The notes under the pieces: model-generated | What the model saw: the letters and a program-made list of their open reading frames with translations, nothing else | Database searches by the model: none | Told to the model about the DNA's origin: nothing | Program-made: the position numbers and the translations under genes | Shown here: piece after piece, positions 8,201 to 13,114 of the stretch | How positions within the stretch are numbered: position 1 is the first letter of the stretch | How the letters are laid out: each line of letters starts with the position of its first letter | Source: JBAWZR01 sp037142915 | Lineage (GTDB): Bacteria; Patescibacteriota; Minisyncoccia; Moranbacterales; UBA1568 | Assembly: GCA_037142915.1 (NCBI GenBank) | Contig: JBAWZR010000026.1 | Location: 1-14,118, forward strand | Direction: 5' to 3' | Length of the DNA: 14,118 nucleotides

Positions 8201-8668
8201 ATGGCCATCGCGGGCCTCTTGATTATTACCACGCTCGTCATTCAGTTCAATTCATTCCGCAAGGCTCTCATCGTGCTCGTCACACTGCCATTGGCACTGA
8301 TCGGGGTGTTCATCGGGATGGCCATCCTCCGCGTTAACCTCAGTTTCCCAGGATTGATAGGCATCCTCGCCCTCTTCGGCATCGTGGTCAAGAACGCTAT
8401 CATCCTGATCGATAAGATCAACCTCAATATCAAAACCGGCATTCCCTTCAACGAATCAATCATCGATGCGGGCAAGTCCAGACTCGAGGCTATCTTCATC
8501 ACCTCGATCGTGACCATCGCGGGCATCATCCCCATTACCCTCTCCAATGCGACCTGGACCGCCCTCGGATCAGCCGTGATCTTCGGTCTGTCTATCTCAT
8601 CCTTCTTCACATTGTTCATCATCCCGACGATGTATATGACCTTCATCAAAGAAAACGAACGGTTCTAA
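5258..8668 (+). CDS. RND-family efflux permease (AcrB/hydrophobe-amphiphile type) with extra membrane helices
   Basis: The protein has 1136 residues against ~1030-1050 for AcrB. It has a long soluble N-terminus before helix 1 (~39-57), then the first porter half (~60-365) and helices 2-6 (~368-515). The proton-relay pair Asp430-Asp431 is in GLLVDDAIVVV, and the partner Lys1045 is in GIVVKNAIIL. The second half repeats the plan: helix 7 ~642-662, porter domain ~665-975, helices 8-12 ~979-1130. Between helix 6 and helix 7, where AcrB has a short cytoplasmic helix, an insertion carries two further hydrophobic stretches (~526-546 and 548-570) and a charged linker. The ion-coupling residues are intact, so it should be an active proton-driven exporter of small amphiphilic molecules. 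Third gene of the MarR-controlled operon; a terminator follows at 8746. Confidence 0.93.
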   Translation: MEHPQHDTITSSDSAYLDKLEFAPELRDTWLNFFVSNFRVVILLIVLISGWGLYAFTQLPRESNPEVKIATAVIRVSYPGASPADVEELVTKKIETDIAGVSGINKITSTSANSSSSVTVEFDATQNVDDSVRRLRDKLTTIRNDIPTDAKDPDVKEISLDDTPIVTFALTGPYDGFTLRTYAEKIQDELEKIPGIRQVNVSGGDKNEFEVAYDPQKLALYRITIDQANQAIAATNRAIPAGNFSGSEFKYPVRSDSRFYDAQSLGDIPLLHTEQGSLVFLRDIATVQEKAIKKTIYSRFSSGGQAPQEAVTLQIIKRTGGSVINTVDSSRATLDTMLKTAPEGIQYSDTVNQADRIRKDFDQLVHDFVLTLILVVGLLFLIVGLKEAFVAGIAIPLVFFVTFGVMQATGTSLNFLSIFALLLSLGLLVDDAIVVVSATKQYMKTGKYTPEEAVLLVLHDFKVVLISTTLATVWAFLPLLFASGIIGQFIKSIPITVSVTLIASLLIALMINHPLAAVLERLRLTKKFFLLFFVFILGIGLIAIMQHSIIGSVFAAVTFVILAWMIVWYFGAGKATLEKNFILTEQEWMSDALIKQKLRSQGDHENATLGSRLIHGIIRFDRVLPVYEKYLKMVTGSRKSRITTLLLTLALFIFAIALPVTGVVKSEFFPPSDSDVLYVSLRGPTGATLDQTDTTIQEVEKILLTMPTVVSFSTLVGNPGSTSNLNGGGSDTSNTASITAKLTPQESRTIKAYDIAQTIRDSLAGIQSATITVSTPSGGPPSGKAFQAQISGENLQTLDKIATDLKPILDSIPGTVNSDISLKDAPAEYTFALDSTKMELYDLNASVVGSTLRTAISGTTVTTVVRDNKDIDVVARFDKDTIPTLEAVQNLQILNNKKQPVFIKDIATIKLTPSVDSITRIDQKRTTLLTADVKSTTNSTQVVQAFRDAVAQKYPLPDGYTITYGGENQQNAESVLSIIRAMAIAGLLIITTLVIQFNSFRKALIVLVTLPLALIGVFIGMAILRVNLSFPGLIGILALFGIVVKNAIILIDKINLNIKTGIPFNESIIDAGKSRLEAIFITSIVTIAGIIPITLSNATWTALGSAVIFGLSISSFFTLFIIPTMYMTFIKENERF

Positions 8669-8745
8669 AAAACTAGTTGCTAATTTAAACTTTGTTCCTC
8701 CGTGCGATCTCTAACTCATCCATCTAGTATATATCCGGCCATATG

Positions 8746-8774
8746 AAAAACACACCCTTTTGAGTGTGTTTTTT
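8746..8774 (+). terminator. Bidirectional intrinsic terminator between RND pump and HIT genes
   Basis: AAAAACACAC and GTGTGTTTTT form a perfect 10-bp stem around an 8-nt loop. A T-run follows on the plus strand (to 8774), and the A-run on the other side gives a T-run on the minus strand. It can end the efflux operon (78 nt downstream of its stop) and the convergent HIT gene. Confidence 0.8.
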
Positions 8775-8778
8775 ATCA

Positions 8779-8877
8779 ATGCTCCCCCTAGCGAACAAAC
8801 TTGGAACTTTTAATTGGAGTGAAATCAAAAGGACTCTTGAAGCACTTGGCCTAACCCAAACACAAGAAGCCTTCTAA
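8779..8877 (+). other. Possible 32-residue orphan ORF or gene remnant
   Basis: An ATG at 8779 opens 32 codons ending in TAA at 8875-8877, overlapping the HIT gene end by 4 nt on the other strand. The end reads NWSEIKRTLEALGLTQTQEA followed by F and the stop, which has the look of an amphipathic helix at a protein C-terminus. It lies directly after a terminator, has no evident promoter or ribosome-binding site, and I do not recognise it. It may be a leftover of a lost gene or chance. Confidence 0.2.
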
Positions 8878-9341
8878 AGTGCCAGCCGAATAGCTCCCAC
8901 TCTCGCCTGTAACTCTTCCGGTGTAACAATGGGTCTCTTCTTGTATGACTCAGAATCGTTCAAAATTCTGAACGGATTTATCGTTTCAGCCGCCGATCGA
9001 CCGAAAAAGTGAAAATGCACATGCGGGATATGCTGGCCAGATACGACACCGCTATTTGCAAACAAGTTAAAACCAGTCGAGCCGTATACTCCACCAAAAG
9101 TTTTCTTCAACATTCTGACCGCCTTCAAAATATCCGCCATTTCCTCCTCGGTCATATCTTCCACCAATTCAATGTGTCGTTTCGGGATAACAAGAGCAGA
9201 TGCCTCGATCACGGGGTGGCGAGGATAGAGAATCTGAACGCTCCCCACTTCGGCTATTTTTTGAAGATCCAAAACCTCCTTTGTGCAAAAATCGCATTGA
9301 TAAGCTAGGGAAATACCAGCGTCCAGCTTTTCTTGTGACAT
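8874..9341 (-). CDS. HIT-family nucleotide hydrolase/transferase
   Basis: The protein has 155 residues. The histidine-triad motif is complete: His107, His109 and His111 in HIPHVHFHFFGR, with the family Asn95/Ser97 region 'FNLFANSGVVSGQ' before it. An N-terminal Cys16-x2-Cys19 pair, as in zinc-containing Hint/HinT and GalT-like members, precedes 'VIPKRHIELVEDMTEEE'. HIT proteins cleave nucleoside phosphoramidates, AMP-lysine or dinucleoside polyphosphates by attack of the central histidine; the exact substrate cannot be read from sequence. The ATG at 9341 has no Shine-Dalgarno sequence but lies ~12 nt downstream of the start predicted from a perfect TATAAT box at 9365-9360. The stop is TAG. 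A single-gene unit, convergent with the RND operon. Confidence 0.9.
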   Translation of the reverse strand: MSQEKLDAGISLAYQCDFCTKEVLDLQKIAEVGSVQILYPRHPVIEASALVIPKRHIELVEDMTEEEMADILKAVRMLKKTFGGVYGSTGFNLFANSGVVSGQHIPHVHFHFFGRSAAETINPFRILNDSESYKKRPIVTPEELQARVGAIRLAL

Positions 9342-9359
9342 AAATAAATAGCGATGAAA

Positions 9360-9388
9360 ATTATAAAGCCCTACTATAACACTGTTAT
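9360..9388 (-). promoter_or_regulatory. Promoter of the HIT gene, embedded in an inverted repeat
   Basis: On the minus strand ATAACA (9388-9383, 4 of 6 consensus) and a perfect TATAAT (9365-9360) are 17 nt apart. The predicted start is near 9353, 12 nt before the HIT ATG. Nearly all of the promoter lies inside the perfect palindrome at 9363-9401. Confidence 0.55.
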
Positions 9389-9401
9389 AGTAGGGCTTTA
9401 T
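9363..9401 (-). terminator. Perfect 18-bp inverted repeat: terminator of the S24/small-gene unit and possible operator
   Basis: ATAAAGCCCTACTATAAC, an ACT loop and the exact complement GTTATAGTAGGGCTTTAT form an uninterrupted 18-bp stem with a 3-nt loop. On the minus strand it begins 8 nt after the TAA of the small gene and is followed by AATTTTC, so it can end that transcript, although the T-run is short. The same bases carry the HIT promoter. A site for a dimeric DNA-binding protein is an alternative reading. Confidence 0.65.
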
Positions 9402-9409
9402 GGATCTTA

Positions 9410-9549
9410 TTACAAGCCAAAGAACTGCTCGATCAAACCAAGAATGAACTTATCTCCTCTCATCTTCCGACCATCACGATCCTGAGCCTCGTAGAAATGC
9501 CAACCCATGAGATAGCGAAACAAAAGAGTCGTTTTTTTTTAATTTTCAT
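9410..9549 (-). CDS. Very small gene of unknown function with a probable frame shift in an A9 run
   Basis: On the minus strand an ATG at 9549, 5 nt after the repressor stop, begins MKIKKK and runs into nine A (9540-9532). In the given frame it soon becomes implausible and stops at a TGA. One extra base in the A run joins it to a good second frame, TTLLFRYLMGWHFYEAQDRDG and so on to IEQFFGL with a double stop TAA TAA (9412-9407), giving about 46 residues. Without a shift the second frame can start at ATG 9508 (32 residues) or TTG 9523 (37). The double stop sits just before a terminator, which supports a real gene. Basic and aromatic in character, no signal peptide; I do not recognise it. The shift may be a sequencing error, a mutation or RNA polymerase slippage. 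Co-transcription with the S24 repressor is likely. Confidence 0.45.
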
Positions 9550-9554
9550 AAATA

Positions 9555-10199
9555 CTAGTTCTTCACATTCTTAATAACCTCCACGACTTTTCCGCTCACG
9601 ACATACTGATCGATCTCGCTCTCGTCGATAACAATCGGCGGGTAATCCATAGTTGATTCGGAAACGAGCATCACCTGGCGATTCTCTTCATCAAGATAGA
9701 ATTTCTTGATATTCGCTAGACCATCAATCACAGAGAGCACATACTCTCCCTTCTCAGGAACTTTTACATCACCATCGACTATCACATAATCTCCGGGATC
9801 GATATTTCTTTTTGATTTTCCAATCCTTGCGTTATTCATAGAAAATCCGTCTGCTTGAACCGCGAACAAACCTTTTTTATACGGAACCAGTGTACTCGAA
9901 ACACGGATAAAACTCTGAATATAATTCTCGGCGAATTTTGTAGGGCCGCCACAATCAGCCGCGCCATATACCGGGATAGCGACCAATCCGGACATCTGCG
10001 CCACACCTTGCTTAACTCTCTCGATGATATTCTCGCCCTTACTCATCTTTATCAAACCTTTCATCTGAAGTTGAAGTAGGTGGTATTTTGCAGTTTGAGC
10101 ATTCTTCTCCCCGAGAAGACTTGCTATCTCCCGATAACTCATCCTCCCTAAATCGTGTGTTTTTGAAAGTTTAAGAAGTTTTTCTTGGTTCTTGTGCAT
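9555..10199 (-). CDS. LexA-like S24 self-cleaving repressor
   Basis: The protein has 214 residues from the ATG at 10199, close to the ~200 of LexA. A winged-helix DNA-binding domain (~1-50, 'MSYREIASLLGEKNAQTAKYHLLQLQMKGLI') is joined to a C-terminal S24 peptidase fold (~75-210). Catalytic Ser120 lies in 'QADGFSMNNARI' and Lys165 in 'LANIKKFYL', matching Ser119 and Lys156 of E. coli LexA. The self-cleavage site would be Cys83-Gly84 in AADCGGP; LexA has Ala-Gly while UmuD has Cys-Gly. RecA-stimulated self-cleavage and SOS control are known for the family and inferred here. The upstream ATG at 10241 is rejected since it lies inside the promoter. Its regulon is unknown. The HTH is not identical to LexA's, so a phage-type or stress repressor is also possible. 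A small gene follows 5 nt after its TAG stop. Confidence 0.85.
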   Translation of the reverse strand: MHKNQEKLLKLSKTHDLGRMSYREIASLLGEKNAQTAKYHLLQLQMKGLIKMSKGENIIERVKQGVAQMSGLVAIPVYGAADCGGPTKFAENYIQSFIRVSSTLVPYKKGLFAVQADGFSMNNARIGKSKRNIDPGDYVIVDGDVKVPEKGEYVLSVIDGLANIKKFYLDEENRQVMLVSESTMDYPPIVIDESEIDQYVVSGKVVEVIKNVKN

Positions 10200-10231
10200 A
10201 GGTTTCTGTTTTAATTTAACTTTCCACCTCC

Positions 10232-10260
10232 ACTCTATCATACCGTAAATTCATTGTCAA
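10232..10260 (-). promoter_or_regulatory. Promoter of the S24 repressor gene
   Basis: On the minus strand a perfect TTGACA (10260-10255) is followed after 17 nt by TAGAGT (10237-10232), with TGA directly before it (extended -10). Transcription should begin near 10225, about 26 nt upstream of the ATG at 10199. A GGAGGTGG stretch at 10231-10224 lies at the predicted start and is too far (about 25 nt) from the ATG to be its ribosome-binding site. No clear operator palindrome is visible. Confidence 0.6.
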
Positions 10261-10296
10261 ATTATTTATTTATTTTATTTACACATGGAAACAAAC

Positions 10297-10322
10297 AACA
10301 TCCCAGATTAAGGGATGTTTTT
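10297..10322 (-). terminator. Intrinsic terminator downstream of the ligase/peptidase cluster
   Basis: AACATCCC and GGGATGTT form a perfect 8-bp stem with a 7-nt loop. On the minus strand it is followed by GTTTGTTT and can end the cluster that stops at 10423. On the plus strand it is followed by five T, so it may work in both directions. Confidence 0.6.
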
Positions 10323-10422
10323 CATTTGCTCGCTTGGCGGGACAGCTTTCGAACTTTTGAGTGGGAGCGGGTAGCGCCCTTCGAGTACGCATCAATCATG
10401 AAATGACACTCCTCACTCGCTC
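10323..10422. other. G+C-richer non-coding stretch after the peptidase gene
   Basis: About 100 bases between the S51 peptidase stop and the terminator. They are richer in G+C than the neighbouring intergenic DNA and contain runs such as GGCGGGACAGC and GGGAGCGGGTAGCGCCC. A 25-codon minus-strand frame (MIDAYSKGATRSH and so on) is present but unconvincing. A transcribed 3' region or gene remnant is possible; I cannot assign it. Confidence 0.25.
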
Positions 10423-11166
10423 TTACTTCTTCTCCAACAACTCCGCCAAAGATCCCGAAACTTTCAACGGCTTCCATTCCACTTTTCCTTTATTGGAAAA
10501 CACTTTCTTGATACCGACATCCTTCTTCGACTTCAAAACTTCGTATTGATCACCCCGAATGACAATCGCCGAGTTATCATCCAAGGCCAACGCTATCCCA
10601 GGCGTTCGCTTCATAATTGCTTTCATTCCCGACTCACGAAGTTTTTTCTCTCGAATATGATGCGGGCTGAGTGTCAGTGGCACTAGTCCGAGCCCGGTGA
10701 CTCTCATAAAGACATCTTGCTGTTTCTCATTTTTCATAAACCGGCGTGCATCGCTCGAGCCATAGCGAAACCAACAGATCGCCCCGGCGCTCAGACCAGA
10801 GAGGATAATTCCTTTCTCGTAAGCTTTGCGTAACATCGTGTCCACACCCAGTTTCCGCCAAATGCGCAACATCCGGAGTGTATTACCACCACCGACATAG
10901 ATGATATCGGCGGAAAGGATCTTTTGCTCGATTTCCTTTTTGGAAGGTTTTTCCTTTATGAGATAGAGTACATCAGTGTCGCAGCCGAGCTTCTTACTAT
11001 ACACATTCTGAAAAGTCTCCCAATATCCAACTGAGTCATTGCTGGCCGTCGGGATAAAGAGAACTTTCGGATGTTTTTTATTGGCCATTTTCACAATCGC
11101 CCGATCAATCGGGAGCGTCTCCAAATCTTTCAATTCTCCTCCTCCTATGGCGATGATGATTTTCAT
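10423..11166 (-). CDS. Peptidase E-like serine peptidase (S51 family, cyanophycinase-like fold)
   Basis: The protein has 247 residues, a normal length for peptidase E-type S51 enzymes. The nucleophile elbow GLSAGAI carries Ser126. The family motif VGGGNTLRMLRIW is at 91-103, and the conserved His pair (169-170) in TLSPHHIREKK supplies the catalytic histidine. It starts MKIIIAIGGGEL, typical of the fold. The ATG at 11166 is preferred over an in-frame start at 11265, which lies inside the aminotransferase gene. S51 enzymes hydrolyse Asp-X dipeptides (peptidase E) or cyanophycin (cyanophycinase). Substrate here is unknown. No signal peptide, so cytoplasmic. It follows the aminotransferase by 34 nt as the last gene of the four-gene unit, so it may trim, recycle or detoxify a product of the cluster. 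Confidence 0.88.
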   Translation of the reverse strand: MKIIIAIGGGELKDLETLPIDRAIVKMANKKHPKVLFIPTASNDSVGYWETFQNVYSKKLGCDTDVLYLIKEKPSKKEIEQKILSADIIYVGGGNTLRMLRIWRKLGVDTMLRKAYEKGIILSGLSAGAICWFRYGSSDARRFMKNEKQQDVFMRVTGLGLVPLTLSPHHIREKKLRESGMKAIMKRTPGIALALDDNSAIVIRGDQYEVLKSKKDVGIKKVFSNKGKVEWKPLKVSGSLAELLEKK

Positions 11167-11200
11167 AAGACTATGAATGAATAATCTCCGACTGGAAAAA

Positions 11201-12580
11201 CTACTTGGTATTATTTTGACAAGCTGCATTCGCTTTCTCAAAAATATCCAGCCCGTTATGAGCAATTGTTTCCGTAATAACTAAAGGCGGAAGAAAACGA
11301 ACAACATTATCATAGTACCCGCCAATTTCAACAAGCAAACCATTTTCATATGAAAACTTCCGGATCTTTTTTGCTAATTCACTATCCGGTTCTTTAGTCA
11401 GTCTATCTTTAACATACTCTATGCCAAACATAAGGCCAGAAGACCTCACTTCTCCGATAAAATCAAATTTTTCCTGCATACTCAAAAGCCTCTCTTGCAT
11501 TATGTTTCCCATACGCTTCACATGGGACTCTATATCTAACTTTTCCGCCAAATTCATAGCTGCCAATCCTGCAATCATACTTAACTGACTCCCTCGGAAG
11601 GTACCGATATGCATACCTGGCTTCCATGTATCCAGTTCTTTCCTATATAGAATAAGGGAGAGAGGTAATCCTATCCCACCTATCCCCTTGGACATAGTGA
11701 TAATGTCTGGAATAGCTTTTGTATACTCGAACGAAAACAGTTTTCCTGTTCGATAAAATCCAGCCTGTATCTCATCAAAAATAACTAAAACTCCATTTTT
11801 TCGCGCTATATCGACAATTCGCTCAAGCCAGCCTTCCTTGGGAATGTATGTACCACCCTCACCCTGAATCGGCTCTATGATAATGGCTGCTGGTTTATCA
11901 ATTCCGGAATGAGGGTTTTCCAAGGCATTCTGAAAAAAATCAACACACGAAAAATTACAGCCATCTTCTGTGTTTTTTCCAAAAGGACATCTATACGGAC
12001 TACAATAAGGAAGAAAATGAATACCAGGTATTAATGGCGGTACACCTTCCCGATGTGATAATTTGCTCGTGACACTCAATGCGCCGGCCGTCATTCCATG
12101 ATAACCGCCCTGAAAAGCAATAATACCATTTCGATTCGTATTAATTCTTGCTAACTTAAGCGCGGATTCGACAGCATCTGAACCTGTCGGGCCTCCAAAG
12201 TTTATCTTGTATTTTCCTAGCATTCCTTCAGGAAGTGCTCCTAGCAATTTCTCGGAAAAATCAATTCTGGCCTTCGTTGGAAAATCCATTGCCTGAACAA
12301 TAGTATCGGGATGCTTTTTCAGTTCATCCAATATATCTGGATTATTATGTCCAAAGTTCATCACACCACAACTGGAAAAGAAATCGATATACTGGTTTCC
12401 GTCGACATCTGTCACTATCGCGCCCTTTGCCTTATCAAAAGCGACAGGAACACCCCGAGGATAAGACCTATTATTCCCCTCGAGCTCCCCTTGTTTCATC
12501 AGTAAATTTTCGGAATTCGATCCTGGAACTTTCGAAGTGACAATTTTCGCATTCTCGGAAAAATGGTATCGATCAAACAT
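11201..12580 (-). CDS. Class III PLP aminotransferase, EctB/diaminobutyrate-2-oxoglutarate type
   Basis: The protein has 459 residues from the ATG at 12580; an ATG at 12604 adds 8 and would overlap the upstream gene by 17 nt. Fold-type I features: PLP phosphate-binding GPTGSDAVESALK (130-142), EPIQGEGG (236-243), IFDEIQAGFYRTG with Asp269 and Gln272, and Schiff-base Lys298 in MSKGIGG. The stretch DTWKPGMHIGTFRG (317-330) closely matches the W-x-P-G-x-H-x-GTFRG signature of EctB-like diaminobutyrate transaminases. These enzymes convert aspartate semialdehyde and glutamate to 2,4-diaminobutyrate. Four cysteines (193, 198, 208, 212) in the 'PYCSPYRCPFG' region may be structural; similar ones occur in some class III relatives. 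Ectoine partners (ectA, ectC) are absent, so its product probably feeds the peptide cluster. Exact substrate is not certain. Confidence 0.88.
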   Translation of the reverse strand: MFDRYHFSENAKIVTSKVPGSNSENLLMKQGELEGNNRSYPRGVPVAFDKAKGAIVTDVDGNQYIDFFSSCGVMNFGHNNPDILDELKKHPDTIVQAMDFPTKARIDFSEKLLGALPEGMLGKYKINFGGPTGSDAVESALKLARINTNRNGIIAFQGGYHGMTAGALSVTSKLSHREGVPPLIPGIHFLPYCSPYRCPFGKNTEDGCNFSCVDFFQNALENPHSGIDKPAAIIIEPIQGEGGTYIPKEGWLERIVDIARKNGVLVIFDEIQAGFYRTGKLFSFEYTKAIPDIITMSKGIGGIGLPLSLILYRKELDTWKPGMHIGTFRGSQLSMIAGLAAMNLAEKLDIESHVKRMGNIMQERLLSMQEKFDFIGEVRSSGLMFGIEYVKDRLTKEPDSELAKKIRKFSYENGLLVEIGGYYDNVVRFLPPLVITETIAHNGLDIFEKANAACQNNTK

Positions 12581-12587
12581 AATTCGT

Positions 12588-13091
12588 CTATCGGTAAATG
12601 GCAATAATCTGTCGAAGAATCAGCTCATCCGGCTTGATATACTTCCCCGTAAAATCAAACCATACCGTCATGAAATCTTCCCTTTCAATTTCTCGCATCG
12701 ATCCCGTCTCCGGATCCTGTAAATAAATGTACTCTTCATCCAAGCCCATCACCACGGAGTAATGTCCGTCGGACACATCGGAATCAGCATAATCCATCCG
12801 CCCCCGCGTGAACCAATTCACAATAACGGGAACGCCTTTTCCAATCCAACCTTTGATATCCTCAAAAGTACTCTCATTATGAATTTCCACTTTAAATCCA
12901 AGTTGCTCAGCCGCTTTTTTCAAGCCTTGGTCATCAGTTCCCAAATCATCATCTTTGTCACAGAGCGTAGCTAATTCTTCTTCAGTTTTTTCTACGCCAT
13001 AATAATCAAGAACTATCTTCAAGGATGCTGGTCCGCACATGGATGCATTAAGTGTTTCTTGGAATGGTTTCACTGGTAACATTTTTTTCAT
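12588..13091 (-). CDS. C39-like papain-fold cysteine peptidase
   Basis: The protein has 167 residues from the ATG at 13091; a GTG at 13100 would add three. The active-site block PFQETLNASMCGPASLKIVL places the oxyanion Gln11 eight residues before nucleophile Cys19 and is followed by the usual DYYG. His110 in DGHYSVVMGLDEE and Asp126 in LQDPETG complete the C39 catalytic set (GHYVVV...DP is the family pattern). Classic C39 domains sit on ABC exporters and cleave double-glycine leaders; this one is free-standing, has no signal peptide or membrane segment, and matches the stand-alone peptidase C39-like family. It lies between the ATP-grasp ligase (23 nt) and the aminotransferase (7 nt), so it probably processes or transfers a peptide made by the cluster. 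A non-proteolytic acyltransferase role, seen in some papain-fold relatives, is possible. Confidence 0.82.
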   Translation of the reverse strand: MKKMLPVKPFQETLNASMCGPASLKIVLDYYGVEKTEEELATLCDKDDDLGTDDQGLKKAAEQLGFKVEIHNESTFEDIKGWIGKGVPVIVNWFTRGRMDYADSDVSDGHYSVVMGLDEEYIYLQDPETGSMREIEREDFMTVWFDFTGKYIKPDELILRQIIAIYR

Positions 13092-13114
13092 ACATTTCAC
13101 TTAATATTTAGTCT

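Noticed and set aside
10200..10241. ATG at 10241 as start of the S24 repressor, supported by a GGAGGTGG stretch
   Set aside because: The ATG overlaps the extended -10 region of a strong promoter; the GGAGGTGG is downstream of that ATG and too far from the next one.
10323..10400. tRNA-like 3' half on the minus strand (TTCGAAA loop and CCGCCA-like end)
   Set aside because: The bases flanking the loop do not pair as a T-stem and no matching acceptor or anticodon arm is present.
11201..12580. Ectoine biosynthesis operon
   Set aside because: The aminotransferase is EctB-like, but no EctA acetyltransferase or EctC synthase is next to it.
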